A stretch of DNA of 64,000 bases from Roseobacter insulae (lineage in GTDB: Bacteria > Pseudomonadota > Alphaproteobacteria > Rhodobacterales > Rhodobacteraceae): positions 1 through 64,000 of the forward strand of contig NZ_JAHXDN010000003.1 in NCBI RefSeq assembly GCF_019375555.1, given 5' to 3'. The notes under the pieces are model-generated. The model searched no databases and was not told where the DNA came from. It saw only the letters and a list, made by a program, of their open reading frames with translations. A program made the translations under genes and the position numbers. This document shows, one piece after another, positions 9,255-18,969 of this stretch (within the stretch, counting starts at the first letter, position 1; each line of letters begins with the position of its first letter).

Positions 9255-9813
9255 GCGCGCAAGATGGCTTTTGTCGGAGAAGTGCCCGCCCGGACAAGAG
9301 GGCGCTTACAGATGTCCATAGGCCTCACACGAAAAGACACCCTGTATCGGTTCTCGCGAAGTTAGTTGATTTCTTTTAAAGCGTCGGGCCAGAACAGAAA
9401 CAAGCTGGTTTGAGCACTAACCCGTCACCCCAGACATCTTCTTCTCTTATGGAGTCCACCGCAAACATCATCGTTTCTGATCGTCTAACGCTGTAGGCCA
9501 TCGCGACGCCAATATGCCCCGCTTCTGTAACGACTTCGGCGATGGTATTGCTGTCCCGGATGATTATCAGCGGCGGCACGTGAAAGGCGATACGAGGGTC
9601 AGACACAAGCTCAATGATCTCGTCTGGGGAGATGTCCGGCAGGCGGGCAAGCCTGAGCTTGCATTTCGGTTTGCCGTTCATCCAGGAGGCCTCGTACAAC
9701 GGTTACCGTCCTGTGGTGAACGTGGCCTTCGTGCCGTCTTGCAGGTGCCCTGAATTTCTCAGCGCCGTTCTGATGGCTGCTACGCAAGAATCAATCTAGC
9801 GCTCTGGTCAATC
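9255..9813. other. Gap between two operons, containing one unidentified open frame
   Basis: This 559-base stretch separates the plus-strand importer operon from the end of the minus-strand sugar-type operon. The only sequence of interest is a minus-strand frame at 9376-9699, listed separately. No clear terminator hairpin with a T-run was found for either operon. Confidence 0.5.
9376..9699 (-). pseudogene. Unidentified protein fragment, probably a decayed gene
   Basis: A 107-codon frame from a TTG, with natural-looking composition (SPDEIIELVSDPRIAFHVPP, then IIIRDSNTIAEVVTEAGHIG). The same frame continues upstream past a single TAA and still looks coding (HLQDGTKATFTTGR before the stop), which suggests a longer gene split by a nonsense mutation. 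I do not recognise the family; a weak likeness to the C-terminal half of a LysR effector domain is possible. No convincing ribosome site precedes it. Confidence 0.3.
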
Positions 9814-10707
9814 TCAGTAAGCGGCGGGATCGGTCACCCAGGCCGCCAACTCGGCATGGGTCGGGAACCATACATCGCCCTTGTCGCGTGCATGCTGGAT
9901 AAGCTGATCGAGGATCCAGATGCGGGATCGATAGCCGATGACGAAGGGATGCATGACCAGTTGGCACAGCCCGGCTTCGGCATGGGCACCATCAAATTCA
10001 CGTCGGAAGATGTCAAAGACCGCGTCGGGTGGCGTCCAGGGTCGGGTTGGTGGCGCGCGGTTGAACAGAAGATAGACCGCGTCGTCACGTACCCAATCAA
10101 CCGGGATTTCCACAAGACCGGTGGGCAGGCCATCCGACATGAGTTCATAACAGCTGTCATCCGCCATCATCGAGCTGTCATAGGCAAAGCCAAGGCTCGC
10201 GACGAGGTCAATGGTATGAGCGCTCAGGTCCCAGTTGGCGGCGCGATGCCCGACGGGCTGCTGACCTGTCATATCATGGAGCGCGTCACGTGCGCGTAGC
10301 ATCAGGTCTTTTTCGACGTCGCGCGTCAGGAGAGACGTATTCTCATGTATCCAGCCATGCACGCCGATCTCATGGCCCGCATCGGTGATCGGTTTCAGGG
10401 CGTCCGGCGCGATCAACCCCGCAACGGCGGGCACAAAGAAAGAGGCTTTAACGCCATGCCGCGACAGGGTGTCGAGAATACGTGGCACGCCGGTCCGCCG
10501 ACCAAATTCACCCCAGGCAACGCGCCCGATGGCCGCACGGCCTGTTCCCAACTCGAAGGTCTCGTGGTCGCAGTCGAAGGACAGCGCAAAGGCACAGCGC
10601 GCGCCGCCGGGCCATCGCACAGGTTTCAGCGGCTTGCCGGCACGCACACGGTTCACGTCGGCACGCCATTCCGCCTCAGGCGTTTCCCAGGGCCGGTCCG
10701 GGTTCAC
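9814..10707 (-). CDS. Polysaccharide-deacetylase-family (NodB-type) hydrolase
   Basis: A 297-residue protein with the NodB-homology pattern: SFDCDHE (43-49, with the Asp pair), SFFVPAVAG, and [12 protein letters not shown] giving the metal His pair (117 and 121), then RAANWDLS. It lacks a signal peptide, so it is cytosolic and more like the PuuE/allantoinase-type amidohydrolase branch than a cell-wall deacetylase. The GTG start overlaps the aminotransferase stop (GTGA), making it the last gene of the nine-gene operon. It probably cleaves a small amide or N-acyl metabolite of the imported compound; the substrate is unknown. Confidence 0.85.
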   Translation of the reverse strand: MNPDRPWETPEAEWRADVNRVRAGKPLKPVRWPGGARCAFALSFDCDHETFELGTGRAAIGRVAWGEFGRRTGVPRILDTLSRHGVKASFFVPAVAGLIAPDALKPITDAGHEIGVHGWIHENTSLLTRDVEKDLMLRARDALHDMTGQQPVGHRAANWDLSAHTIDLVASLGFAYDSSMMADDSCYELMSDGLPTGLVEIPVDWVRDDAVYLLFNRAPPTRPWTPPDAVFDIFRREFDGAHAEAGLCQLVMHPFVIGYRSRIWILDQLIQHARDKGDVWFPTHAELAAWVTDPAAY

Positions 10708-12086
10708 GGCCCCAGAACTTCGTGAACTGCGTCCCTCAGTGCCGCCGCAACGATATCGATTTCGTCCCGCGTGATGGACAGGGGCGGGGCAAAGCCCATG
10801 ATGTCACCTTCGGGCATGGCGCGCGCGATCACGCCACGTCTGAGCATGGCGTCGGCCACTTTGGGCGCGACACTCATGGTTGGGAAGAATGCGCGCGCGG
10901 CCGGGTCATCCATCAATTCGACAGCGGCCAGAAGCCCGTCGCCCCTGACTTCGGCGACATTGGGGTGATCCCCAACCGCCTCTTGCAGGCGTTGCTTGAG
11001 GTAGGGGCCATTTTTAGCCGCCCGTGCCACCAGACCAAGATCATCGATCAGCGTGAGGGTTGCGACCCCCGCCGCGGCAGAGACGGGATGTGCAGAATAG
11101 GTCCAGCCGTGGCACAGGACCCCGTGATCGTCCGTGCCCTGGCTCAGGACATCGAACACGCGGTCCGACAGGATCGAGCCGGAAAGCGGCGCGTAAGCCG
11201 ATGTCAGCCCCTTGGCGATGGTCATAAAGTCTGGTTTTATCCCGTAATAGGTCGATCCGAACATTTCGCCCATGCGGCCGAACCCTGTTACCACTTCGTC
11301 CGCAATGAGAAGGATATGGTGGCGGTTCAGAACCTCCTGAACCCGGGCCCAATAGCCGGGCGGCGGTGGCAGAATGCCCCCGGTGCCCATAATCGGTTCT
11401 CCGATGAAGGCGGCAATCGTGTCGGGGTCTTCGCGCTCGATCATGTCTTCGAGCGCGCCAATCAGATGGTCCAGATAGTCCGCTTCAGACATGTCCGCAT
11501 CCGGACGGCGCAGATAATGGGGCGTCTCGGTGTGCAGAAATCCCGGCAAGGGCAGGTGAAATCGTGCATGATACCCGGCAAGCCCTGTCAGCGAACCCGA
11601 CACCAGGCCGGACCCGTGATAGCCACGCCAGCGGCTGATGATCTTCTTCTTTTCCGGCTGGCCGCGCAGAATGTGGTAATGCCACGCGTATTTGACGTTG
11701 CTCTCGTTCGCATCCGAGCCTGACAGTCCGAAATAGACCCGCGCCATGTGGTCTGGCGCGCGGTCCATGATCATCTTTGCCAGCCGGATTGCCGGCTCAT
11801 TTCCGTGCCCGGCAAAGGAATGAAAATAGGCCAGTTCATGCGCCTGCTTGGACATCGCGTCGGCAATGTCGGTGCGCCCGTAGCCTGCGTTGACGCAATA
11901 GAGCGCTGCGAAGGCATCAAGCATACGGTTGCCATCGCGATCGGTCACATAGACACCTTCGCCGCCCATTATGATGCGGCCCGGAGTATCGCCACGGGCG
12001 TGATTTGCCACATGCGTTGTTGGGTGCATCAGGTTGTCGCGATCCCAGGCTGCAAGTTCGTCGTTGATATGGCGAGCAAGGGTCAT
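10704..12086 (-). CDS. Class III (omega) pyridoxal-phosphate aminotransferase
   Basis: A 460-residue fold-type I aminotransferase. The PLP-binding pattern is [13 protein letters not shown] (about 122-134), [11 protein letters not shown] with Asp263, and [12 protein letters not shown] with Lys292 forming the Schiff base. The ATG at 12086 overlaps the stop of the upstream SDR (ATGA). Longer upstream open sequence in this frame is antisense noise. It moves an amino group between a terminal amine or beta/omega-amino acid and an oxo acid such as pyruvate. In this operon it may act on an aldehyde or ketone made by the two SDRs. Confidence 0.9.
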   Translation of the reverse strand: MTLARHINDELAAWDRDNLMHPTTHVANHARGDTPGRIIMGGEGVYVTDRDGNRMLDAFAALYCVNAGYGRTDIADAMSKQAHELAYFHSFAGHGNEPAIRLAKMIMDRAPDHMARVYFGLSGSDANESNVKYAWHYHILRGQPEKKKIISRWRGYHGSGLVSGSLTGLAGYHARFHLPLPGFLHTETPHYLRRPDADMSEADYLDHLIGALEDMIEREDPDTIAAFIGEPIMGTGGILPPPPGYWARVQEVLNRHHILLIADEVVTGFGRMGEMFGSTYYGIKPDFMTIAKGLTSAYAPLSGSILSDRVFDVLSQGTDDHGVLCHGWTYSAHPVSAAAGVATLTLIDDLGLVARAAKNGPYLKQRLQEAVGDHPNVAEVRGDGLLAAVELMDDPAARAFFPTMSVAPKVADAMLRRGVIARAMPEGDIMGFAPPLSITRDEIDIVAAALRDAVHEVLGP

Positions 12087-12784
12087 ATCAGCGACTCCAA
12101 TCGGGTGTTTGCGATGAATTCCGGCACGCTTGCCTGATTTGGCAAGGCCAGAATGAACGCGACCATGCGGGCGACGGTTTCGGGCGTCAGGCGGTCCGCC
12201 TTGGGGGTCACGCCCGGCAGGTCCGCGATCAGGTCTGTGTCGATGGCGCCGGGGCATAGCGCCGTCGCGCGCACGCCGTCGTCCCATCCCGCCTGGCGCA
12301 CGGCCTGGGTCATTGCCAGGAGCGCATGTTTGGTCATGGAATAGCCGATGGATGTACCCGCCCGGAACCGCTTGGCATCCGTAGAGGCAATGTTGACGAC
12401 ACGCCCGGTACCGCTGGCCTTCAGATGCGGCAGGGCGGCGCGGATCAGGCGAAAGGGGGCCTTGACGTTGATGGCCCAGAGCGCGTCAAGATCGTCCTCG
12501 CTGCCCTGTTCGAAATCGACCATGCGCAGGATACCGGCATTGTTGACCAGCGCGTCGATCCTGCCGAAACGGCTGGCCGTCGCCTGAACCCATGCGTCGG
12601 CACTGGCGGGGTCGGTTGCATCGAAAGGGCTGACCAGCAGGCGATCCGCATCCACGTCAAATCGCGCGGCCTGTGTGGTGTCGCGCAGCCCAAGTGACAG
12701 GGACCAGCCGTCGGTCAAAAGCCTGTCGGCGATGGCGGCGCCAAGCCCCCGACCAGCCCCCGAGACCATCGCGATCCCGGTCAT
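12083..12784 (-). CDS. Short-chain dehydrogenase/reductase (SDR)
   Basis: A 233-residue classical SDR. The cofactor motif GAGRGLG (9-15), NNAG (81-84), and catalytic Ser134, Tyr148 and Lys152 (GYSMTKHAL) are intact, so it should be an active NAD(P)-dependent alcohol/ketone oxidoreductase. It overlaps the next upstream SDR by one base (TGATG) and the aminotransferase by ATGA. Confidence 0.9.
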   Translation of the reverse strand: MTGIAMVSGAGRGLGAAIADRLLTDGWSLSLGLRDTTQAARFDVDADRLLVSPFDATDPASADAWVQATASRFGRIDALVNNAGILRMVDFEQGSEDDLDALWAINVKAPFRLIRAALPHLKASGTGRVVNIASTDAKRFRAGTSIGYSMTKHALLAMTQAVRQAGWDDGVRATALCPGAIDTDLIADLPGVTPKADRLTPETVARMVAFILALPNQASVPEFIANTRLESLI

Positions 12785-13566
12785 CAGAACAGACCCTGGT
12801 AGACGCCACCGTCATTGACGATGTTCTGACCGGACATGAAGCCTGCCTGTGCCGAGCACAGGAAGGCTATCAGGTCGCCGCATTCCTTTGGGTCGGCAAA
12901 TCGACCCGCCGGGCAGGTGTCCTTGCGGTCCTGCACAATGGCCTCGTAGGTGGTATTGCCGCGTTTGGCGTGCCCGTGCAGGTTGGTATGCAGCGCATCG
13001 GTGTCAAAGAGCCCGGGGCAGACCGTGTTGATCGTGACATTGTGCCCGATGAGGTCGCGCGTCATTGCCGCAGTGGCCCCTGACAGGGCAAGGCGGGCGG
13101 CATGGCTGTGGGCAAATCCGAGCTGCGGAAACTTGATAAAGCTCACCGACATATTGACGATGCGCCCGAATTTGCGTGCTTTCATACCGGGGGCAACGGC
13201 CTGTATCATCTCGACCGTGGACAGAAAATGCGCCTCAAGCCAATACCGCCACTCGTCGGGTGTGATCTCTTCCCAGGGCGTCGGGACCTGGCGCACGCCG
13301 GGATTGGAGACGAGAATATCGACCTCTCCCGCCGCCTCAAGGATCGCCGCGCGTCCCCCGCTGTCGGTGAAATCCGCCGCAACGGTTTTGACCTCCACAC
13401 CGGTTTCTGCGCGGATTTTTTCGGCGGCCTCGGTCAGCGCCTCTTCGCTGCGTGCATTCATCGTCACGGCGACGCCTTCACCCGCAAGCGACCGCGCGGT
13501 TGCGTATCCAAGGCCACGGCTGGCGGCTGTCACAATGGCGCGTTTGCCCTTCAGTCCTAGGTCCAT
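12784..13566 (-). CDS. SDR-family oxidoreductase with unusual active site
   Basis: A 260-residue SDR-fold protein. The cofactor loop TAASRGLG (13-20) is normal, but the NNAG motif is VSNPG (86-90) and the Tyr-x3-Lys region reads FAHSHAARLAL (151-161): His stands where the catalytic Tyr is expected and the Lys is not in place. A Ser (140) is kept. It may therefore work by another mechanism, as in dienoyl-CoA-reductase-like SDRs, or have lost redox activity. The ATG at 13566 follows GAAGGAA and overlaps the DapA-family gene by 10 bases. Confidence 0.85.
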   Translation of the reverse strand: MDLGLKGKRAIVTAASRGLGYATARSLAGEGVAVTMNARSEEALTEAAEKIRAETGVEVKTVAADFTDSGGRAAILEAAGEVDILVSNPGVRQVPTPWEEITPDEWRYWLEAHFLSTVEMIQAVAPGMKARKFGRIVNMSVSFIKFPQLGFAHSHAARLALSGATAAMTRDLIGHNVTINTVCPGLFDTDALHTNLHGHAKRGNTTYEAIVQDRKDTCPAGRFADPKECGDLIAFLCSAQAGFMSGQNIVNDGGVYQGLF

Positions 13567-14510
13567 TCTTGCGTTCCTTCGTTCAGTTTTGTTTGCGCCA
13601 AAGCGGGGGCAGCGGTCAGTTTCTGCACTTCGGTGATAAGGTTTTCCAGAGGTGCGCCGTCCAGATCGCGATAGGGCGGGCGCATGTGGCCACCCCCCGG
13701 CAGGCCCAGATGGTTCATCACGGCCTTGGTCGCCGGATAAAGCGTGCGCCCCCCCGTTGTGAACAGATCGGTGAGCGCGATGCCGGTTTTTTGCAGCGCC
13801 CAGGCCGCATCCATATCGCCGGATTTTACCTTGTTCCACAGATCAAGGCAGCCCGGCGCCCAGACGTTTGGAAAGCAGTCGATCAGCCCGTCTGCACCGG
13901 CAAGCGTGGCGGGCACGCCGAACACGGAAGAGGGGCCGCAAAACACGCGGATACGGTCCTTGACGCGGTTCAGAGTGGCCTGAAAGTTGGTCCAGTCGCC
14001 GCTCGATTCCTTGATGGCGACAACCATGTCGAGGTCGGCAAGACGGTCGGCAAGGGCAGGGCCGATCGCGTTCCCGGCGTTTCCGGGAATGTTGTACAAG
14101 ACGACCGGCAGGGCCGAGCGTTCTGAAATTGCCTCGAAATGTGCAAAGATCTCCGCATCGGTCACGCGCGCAAAATAGGGCGGCATCACGAGCACACCAT
14201 CGGCACCTGCCTCTTTGGCGGCACAGATCTGATCAATGACCTCCTGTTCGCCGATGGCGCCGGTGCCGACGATCGCAGGCCCGCGACCCTTGCAGACCTC
14301 GACCGCAAGTTTTGCCAGTCTCGCCCGCTCCGCCATCGAGAGTGCCCAGAATTCACCCGTGCAGCCTGCAACCACCATGCCCGTCGCCCCGGCATCGAAC
14401 AGCCGCGTCAGGTTCGCAACAAAGGAGCCTTCGTCGATCTGCATATCGGATGTGAAGGGCGTTGTGGTGGCGGGCATCGGCCCTGACCAGTCGACAGAGT
14501 TGCGGTTCAC
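13557..14510 (-). CDS. DapA-family (dihydrodipicolinate synthase/N-acetylneuraminate lyase) aldolase or deaminase
   Basis: A 317-residue TIM-barrel class I lyase with Schiff-base Lys167 (VVAIKESSGD) and Tyr139 (VLYNIPGN). The GTG at 14510 has a strong AAAGGAGG site and overlaps the ATPase stop by GTGA. The family includes pyruvate-releasing aldolases, sugar-acid dehydratases and the pyrroline-4-hydroxy-2-carboxylate deaminase of hydroxyproline breakdown. It lies directly after an importer and shares an operon with SDRs. A second DapA-family gene lies at 27230; the two are clearly different in sequence. Confidence 0.88.
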   Translation of the reverse strand: MNRNSVDWSGPMPATTTPFTSDMQIDEGSFVANLTRLFDAGATGMVVAGCTGEFWALSMAERARLAKLAVEVCKGRGPAIVGTGAIGEQEVIDQICAAKEAGADGVLVMPPYFARVTDAEIFAHFEAISERSALPVVLYNIPGNAGNAIGPALADRLADLDMVVAIKESSGDWTNFQATLNRVKDRIRVFCGPSSVFGVPATLAGADGLIDCFPNVWAPGCLDLWNKVKSGDMDAAWALQKTGIALTDLFTTGGRTLYPATKAVMNHLGLPGGGHMRPPYRDLDGAPLENLITEVQKLTAAPALAQTKLNEGTQEWT

Positions 14511-15640
14511 GATGTCGCCTCCTTTAAAGATGTGCCGTTCGATCCGGGTGCATCCATCGTGCAAACGTCGCGGTTCAGCCGCTTGCCGGTTGGCCCTTCG
14601 GCGAAGAAATGCGCCTGGCGGGCGTCGATGCTGAGCTGAACAGGCTCACCTGTGCGCCATAGCCGGTCGGGCGCCGTGCGGCCGGTCATGCGCAAGCCGT
14701 CCTCGAGACGCACGACGGTGATGTTCTCGTGGCCTGTCTGTTCCACCAGTTGCGTGATGCCCTGAATGGGCCCTGATCCTATGGTCAGGCCTTCGGGGCG
14801 AATGCCCATGGCCGCAGGTCCGGGGCGCGCGTCCGGGCCAAGCTGACCTGCATCGACCGAGAATCCCGGGGCGGTAAATGTCCATCGGCCTGCGTCTTCG
14901 TGCAAACTGCCGTCGACAATGTTCATGCCCGGCGTGCCAATGAAACTTGCAACAAACCGGTTTGCAGGGGCGCGGTACACCTCCTGCGGGGGCGCAAATT
15001 GCTGCAACTTCCCGCCCTCCATCACGGCGATGCGATCTGACATTGTCATCGCTTCGAGCTGATCATGGGTCACGTAGACCATTGTGCGCCCGAGCCGTTG
15101 GTGTAGTTCGATCAGCTCCGCGCGCATGTAGCCGCGCAGCTTGGCGTCCAGATTTGACAGCGGTTCGTCCAGCAAAAAGACCTTGGGGTCACGCACCAGT
15201 GCCCGGCCAAGGGCGACCCGTTGCTGCTGGCCGCCCGAGAGTTCCTTGGGTTTGCGATGCAGGAGCGGCGTCAGTTGCAGCATCTCGGCTGTTTTCGCGA
15301 CCATCCCGGCGCGTTCAGTTTTCGGTACCCGCCGTTTTTTCAGCGGATAGGCAATGTTCTGGCCCACGGACATATGCGGATAAAGTGCGTAGGATTGGAA
15401 CACCATCGCGATGTCGCGATCACCGGGTGGCACATCGTTGACGACACGGTCGCCAATGCGGATTTCGCCCGATGTCGGGAATTCCAGACCCGCAAGCATC
15501 CGCAGCGTTGTCGTCTTGCCGCAACCTGAGGGGCCGAGCAGCGAGATGAATTCGCCCTGTTGGATGTCGAGGTTCAGATCTTCCACCGCCGTGAAAGTTC
15601 CGAATTTCTTGTGCACGTTGGACAAGACCACATCGGCCAT
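14507..15640 (-). CDS. ABC transporter ATP-binding protein, UgpC/MalK type
   Basis: A 377-residue ATPase with Walker A GPSGCGKTT (36-44), LSGGQ (134-138), Walker B VFLLDE (154-159) followed by PLSNLDAKLR, and the H-loop YVTHDQLEA. A long C-terminal TOBE region is typical of carbohydrate importers (CUT1). The ATG at 15640 follows AAAGGA; an in-frame TTG just before it is less likely. It energises the permeases encoded upstream. Confidence 0.92.
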   Translation of the reverse strand: MADVVLSNVHKKFGTFTAVEDLNLDIQQGEFISLLGPSGCGKTTTLRMLAGLEFPTSGEIRIGDRVVNDVPPGDRDIAMVFQSYALYPHMSVGQNIAYPLKKRRVPKTERAGMVAKTAEMLQLTPLLHRKPKELSGGQQQRVALGRALVRDPKVFLLDEPLSNLDAKLRGYMRAELIELHQRLGRTMVYVTHDQLEAMTMSDRIAVMEGGKLQQFAPPQEVYRAPANRFVASFIGTPGMNIVDGSLHEDAGRWTFTAPGFSVDAGQLGPDARPGPAAMGIRPEGLTIGSGPIQGITQLVEQTGHENITVVRLEDGLRMTGRTAPDRLWRTGEPVQLSIDARQAHFFAEGPTGKRLNRDVCTMDAPGSNGTSLKEATS

Positions 15641-15643
15641 CAA

Positions 15644-16465
15644 TTATCCTTTCACACCACCGGCACCGAAGCCGCGTGTCAGATAGCTTTGCAGGAAGGC
15701 GAAGACGATGATCAGGGGCACGCTCATCATCACCGAGGCGGCCATCAGCAGCGACCACTCGATATTGAACGACGAGATCAGCATGTTCATCACCCCGGTT
15801 GTCAGCGGCCGCGCGTCGTCTGAATTCACCAGAACCAGCGCGTAGAGATATTCGTTCCACGACAGGATGAAGGTGAAGAGCGCCGTGGAAATGATGCCGG
15901 GCAGAAGCTGCGGCAGGATGATGTCCCAGAACGCGCCGAGGCGGGAGGCGCCGTCGACCAGTGCCGCCGATTCCAGATCTTCGGGGATGCCCGCCATGAA
16001 GGATCGCAAAAGCCACAGCGCATAGGGCAGTGCAAACGTCGTATAGGCAATGACCAGCGAGGTGATCGTGTTCGACAGGCCAAGCTGGACCAGCATCAGG
16101 TAAAGCGGCAGGATCAGAACCACCGACGGCAGCAGGTAGGTGAACAGAACGAGGAACGCCAGAGACTCGCGACCCTTATAGCGAAACCGCACAAGGCTAT
16201 ACGCCCCGACGGTCGCAATGGCGACAACCACGATTGTCGTTGTCGTGGACAGGATGACAGAGTTCCAGAAGTAACCCAGGAAATTGGTATCGCTCAGCAG
16301 TTTCCAATAATGCTCGAACGTCCAGGTTTCGGGAAGGATCGTCGGGGGGCGCCGGAACAGCTCAAACTGTGGTTTGACCGAGGTGACCAGCATCCAGAAC
16401 AACGGAAAGGCAACCATCAGGACAATGGACCATGCAAAGAGGTTGAAGGCGATCTTGCGCAGCAT
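15644..16465 (-). CDS. ABC transporter permease, MalG type
   Basis: A 273-residue inner-membrane protein with about six membrane segments and the EAA loop PEDLESAALVDGASRLGAFW, followed by ILSWNEYLYALVLV, as in CUT1 sugar permeases. The ATG at 16465 overlaps the MalF-type stop (TGATG) and has AGAGAGGA in range; a GTG three bases earlier is possible. Confidence 0.92.
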   Translation of the reverse strand: MLRKIAFNLFAWSIVLMVAFPLFWMLVTSVKPQFELFRRPPTILPETWTFEHYWKLLSDTNFLGYFWNSVILSTTTTIVVVAIATVGAYSLVRFRYKGRESLAFLVLFTYLLPSVVLILPLYLMLVQLGLSNTITSLVIAYTTFALPYALWLLRSFMAGIPEDLESAALVDGASRLGAFWDIILPQLLPGIISTALFTFILSWNEYLYALVLVNSDDARPLTTGVMNMLISSFNIEWSLLMAASVMMSVPLIIVFAFLQSYLTRGFGAGGVKG

Positions 16466-17361
16466 CACGTATCCTCTCTCTGGGTGCGGCGCATGTAGAG
16501 GATCATGAACACCAGCATGATGAGCATCATGATAACCGCATAGGCCGCCGCCATTCCCATCTGATTGAGGGCAAAGGCTTCTTTGTAGACGACAAGCGGC
16601 AGTGTCTGCGTTGATGTCACGGGCCCGCCGCCGGTCAGCAGGAAGATCAGATCGAACTCCTTGAAGTCCCAGATGGCCCGCAACATGATGATGACCACAA
16701 GAACTTCGCGCAGCTGCGGCAGAGTCACGTCAAAGAACCGCGCAATTGGCCCGGCGCCGTCGATTCGCGCCGCCTCGTACAGCTGATCCGGAATGGACTG
16801 CAGACGGGCCAGTACCGCGATGACGACAAATGGGAAATACTTCCAGGCGCCGACGAGGATGACCGAGATCATCGCGTTGGGCATTGTGCCAAGGTAGTCG
16901 ATTGGCCAGTCGATAAGCCCCGCGCTGATCATCAGATGGTTCAGAATGCCGTAGAGATCATTGAACAGCCATTTCCAGACCAGCACCGCAACGACCGTGG
17001 AGATGAAGTAGGGAAACAGGATCAGGGAGCGCGCGAGACTGCGGAACCAGATGTTCTGGTGCAACACCAGCGCCATCCCGACGCCGAATATGATCTGAAG
17101 CGTCAGCGTGCCAACTGTCCAGATCAGATTTGCCCTCAGCGACGTCCAGAACTCACCCTTGACCAGCAGGGTGCGATAGTTGTCCAGCCCGACCCACGTG
17201 CCCTCCAGCGTTGGCGTGAAAATCTTGAATAATGACAGGTAGATGGCGGACACCAACGGATAGGCGATGACCGCGCAAAACACCAAAACGGTGGGCGCGA
17301 TCAGAAGGAGGCCGAGCCTTGAATACTGGCGCTCCAGAACAGTCTGTTGTTGTTTTGCCAT
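16465..17361 (-). CDS. ABC transporter permease, MalF type
   Basis: A 298-residue inner-membrane protein, about six membrane segments, with the EAA loop PDQLYEAARIDGAGPIARFF, the usual MalF/UgpA motif. I chose the ATG at 17361 (MAKQQQTV) because the longer frame back to 17418 crosses a stem-loop; its ribosome site is weak. It pairs with the MalG-type protein downstream. Confidence 0.9.
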   Translation of the reverse strand: MAKQQQTVLERQYSRLGLLLIAPTVLVFCAVIAYPLVSAIYLSLFKIFTPTLEGTWVGLDNYRTLLVKGEFWTSLRANLIWTVGTLTLQIIFGVGMALVLHQNIWFRSLARSLILFPYFISTVVAVLVWKWLFNDLYGILNHLMISAGLIDWPIDYLGTMPNAMISVILVGAWKYFPFVVIAVLARLQSIPDQLYEAARIDGAGPIARFFDVTLPQLREVLVVIIMLRAIWDFKEFDLIFLLTGGGPVTSTQTLPLVVYKEAFALNQMGMAAAYAVIMMLIMLVFMILYMRRTQREDT

Positions 17362-17379
17362 TGCGTATCGCTGCGGGTC

Positions 17380-17403
17380 GGGCCGCCTCGCGGCGGGCGG
17401 CCC
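17380..17403 (-). terminator. Intercistronic stem-loop after the binding-protein gene
   Basis: GGGCCGCC (17380-17387) pairs perfectly with GGCGGCCC (17396-17403) around an 8-base loop, in the gap between the binding protein (ends 17418) and the MalF-type permease (starts 17361). It has no T-run, so it more likely blocks 3' exonucleases or partly attenuates transcription, leaving more mRNA for the binding protein. This layout is known from malE-malF-type operons; the effect here is inferred. Confidence 0.6.
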
Positions 17404-17417
17404 AACCGCTGCCAGCA

Positions 17418-18752
17418 TTAACCGTTCATGATGCTGTCGATGGCCGCAGTGGTTTCGCCGATCACCTGATCGGCATTTTCGCCATTTAGCACCACGCGCT
17501 GAACCATATCTGCGATCACACCGGAGCCAACAACCTCGCCCGCCTTGTCATTGGACGGATGGTTTGCACTTTCATATCCCAGATTGAACCCGCCCGCGGC
17601 CGCCTGCGACATTAGTTCGACCTCTGCCGGATATTTCTGGATGATGTCGTTGGACTGATATGCGGGGTTGTTGTTGATCGATTTGAGCACCGGCAGCACG
17701 TGACCCGGCGCCGCGTGCAACTGCTGGATATAGCCATCGGGGTTGAACAGCGATGCCGCGAATGCCTTGGCCGCGCCGATGTTATTCGACTGCTTCGGAA
17801 TGAAGACGCTTGGGAAGTCATTGAACGTCCAGGCCGGAATCTCCGCTGACTTCGTCGGGTAGGTCACGCAGGTGACACTGTCGGCTATGGGTGGATTTTG
17901 CGCATTGACATTGCCGAGCACGCGCCCGGTGTAGATGCCGGTTGCCGTAGCGCCCGACACGAAGGCCGTGATGGCCTCGCCCCAGCTGTAATTTGTGGCC
18001 CCGGGCGGGCACAGTTCACGCATGGAGGCATAGAACTCTAGCGCGTCGCGGGTCGCCTGATTGTCCAGTGCGACATTCAGATCAGTATCAAAAACCTGAC
18101 CGCCGGCCTGATGGATCACGCCGACAAAGATAAGCGTCGTCATCGAGTTTCGCCCATAGGGCAGGGGCGCGCCATAGATGCCATTCTTTTGCATGGCCTG
18201 ACAGGCGCTGCGCAATGCGTCCCAGGTTCTGGGAGCGTCCGATATGCCGGCCTCTGCCATCAGATCCTTGCGCAGCCAGAGCATATTGGCGGCAGAGTTG
18301 CCGATGCCAGTGCCGACATAATTGCCATCTGCCGCCTTGAAAACGTCATTCGCACCGGGATAGTAATCATCCGCCCCTATCGCCTCGATCACGTCGTTAA
18401 AGGGTTCAACGAGGCCGTTGGCATAGTAGGACTGGATCGCGAAGGACGGCAGGTGGGTGACGATATCGGGCACCTCACCGGAGGAGAACGCGGCCGCAAG
18501 CTGTGGTGCATAGCCTTCGTCGGATGTTGTTTCGAAGACGACTTTGATGCCCGGATTTGCCGCCTCAAACGCGGCGATCTGCGCCATATATGCATCGACC
18601 TGGGCCGGCGCGCCCTGAGGCGACCACCAGCGCAAGGTTACGTCTTGGGCGGATGCGCGCATCGGCATCGCCGCCACGGCTGTTGTGGCAACTAGCCCTT
18701 GCAGCGCGCCCCGACGCGAAATCCCCTTGCTGATCATTGACGGATTTTTCAT
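17418..18752 (-). CDS. ABC transporter extracellular solute-binding protein, family 1 (sugar type), Tat-like signal
   Basis: A 444-residue periplasmic binding protein. The leader has a twin-arginine pattern, SRRGALQG (12-19), then a hydrophobic stretch ending RASAQ, so export by Tat is likely. The mature part (LRWWSPQGAPAQVD, FEAANPGIKVVFE, TWDALRSACQAM) is typical of family 1 binding proteins for sugars, glycerol-3-phosphate and related compounds. The ATG at 18752 follows GGGGAGAAG. It is the first gene of a nine-gene operon, with an IclR-type operator candidate 25 bases upstream of its start. Confidence 0.9.
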   Translation of the reverse strand: MKNPSMISKGISRRGALQGLVATTAVAAMPMRASAQDVTLRWWSPQGAPAQVDAYMAQIAAFEAANPGIKVVFETTSDEGYAPQLAAAFSSGEVPDIVTHLPSFAIQSYYANGLVEPFNDVIEAIGADDYYPGANDVFKAADGNYVGTGIGNSAANMLWLRKDLMAEAGISDAPRTWDALRSACQAMQKNGIYGAPLPYGRNSMTTLIFVGVIHQAGGQVFDTDLNVALDNQATRDALEFYASMRELCPPGATNYSWGEAITAFVSGATATGIYTGRVLGNVNAQNPPIADSVTCVTYPTKSAEIPAWTFNDFPSVFIPKQSNNIGAAKAFAASLFNPDGYIQQLHAAPGHVLPVLKSINNNPAYQSNDIIQKYPAEVELMSQAAAGGFNLGYESANHPSNDKAGEVVGSGVIADMVQRVVLNGENADQVIGETTAAIDSIMNG

Positions 18753-18776
18753 TTCTGCTTCTCCCCTGAGCGTTAA

Positions 18777-18793
18777 TGTTCGCATAGCGCACG
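18777..18793. promoter_or_regulatory. Candidate IclR operator A (sugar-type importer operon / iclR)
   Basis: TGTTCGCATAGCGCACG: half-sites TGTKCGC and GCGMAC face each other across 3 bases. It lies 25 bases before the binding-protein start and in the divergent gap with the IclR gene. The same 17-bp pattern recurs at 23563, 25285, 32378 and 34850, each time in an intergenic region. The IclR protein encoded next to it is the natural candidate to bind. Confidence 0.7.
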
Positions 18794-18969
18794 TTTGTTC
18801 AATATAACACTCGAAGTGTTGAGTCGCGCAAGAAGCTTTTTTACGCACCGGGCTTTTGCAATAGTGGTTGTATGTGCGTAATAGCATTCGCGTCCGCTGT
18901 CGGGTGCGGTATTTGAGTGTGCGCCCAGGCGGGTGTCGATGGAACCAACATTAACGCAGGATCAGATTT

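Noticed and set aside
10482..11723. Long plus-strand open frame (413 codons)
   Set aside because: It is antisense to the deacetylase and aminotransferase genes, which have full family motifs; its composition is typical of a GC-rich shadow frame.
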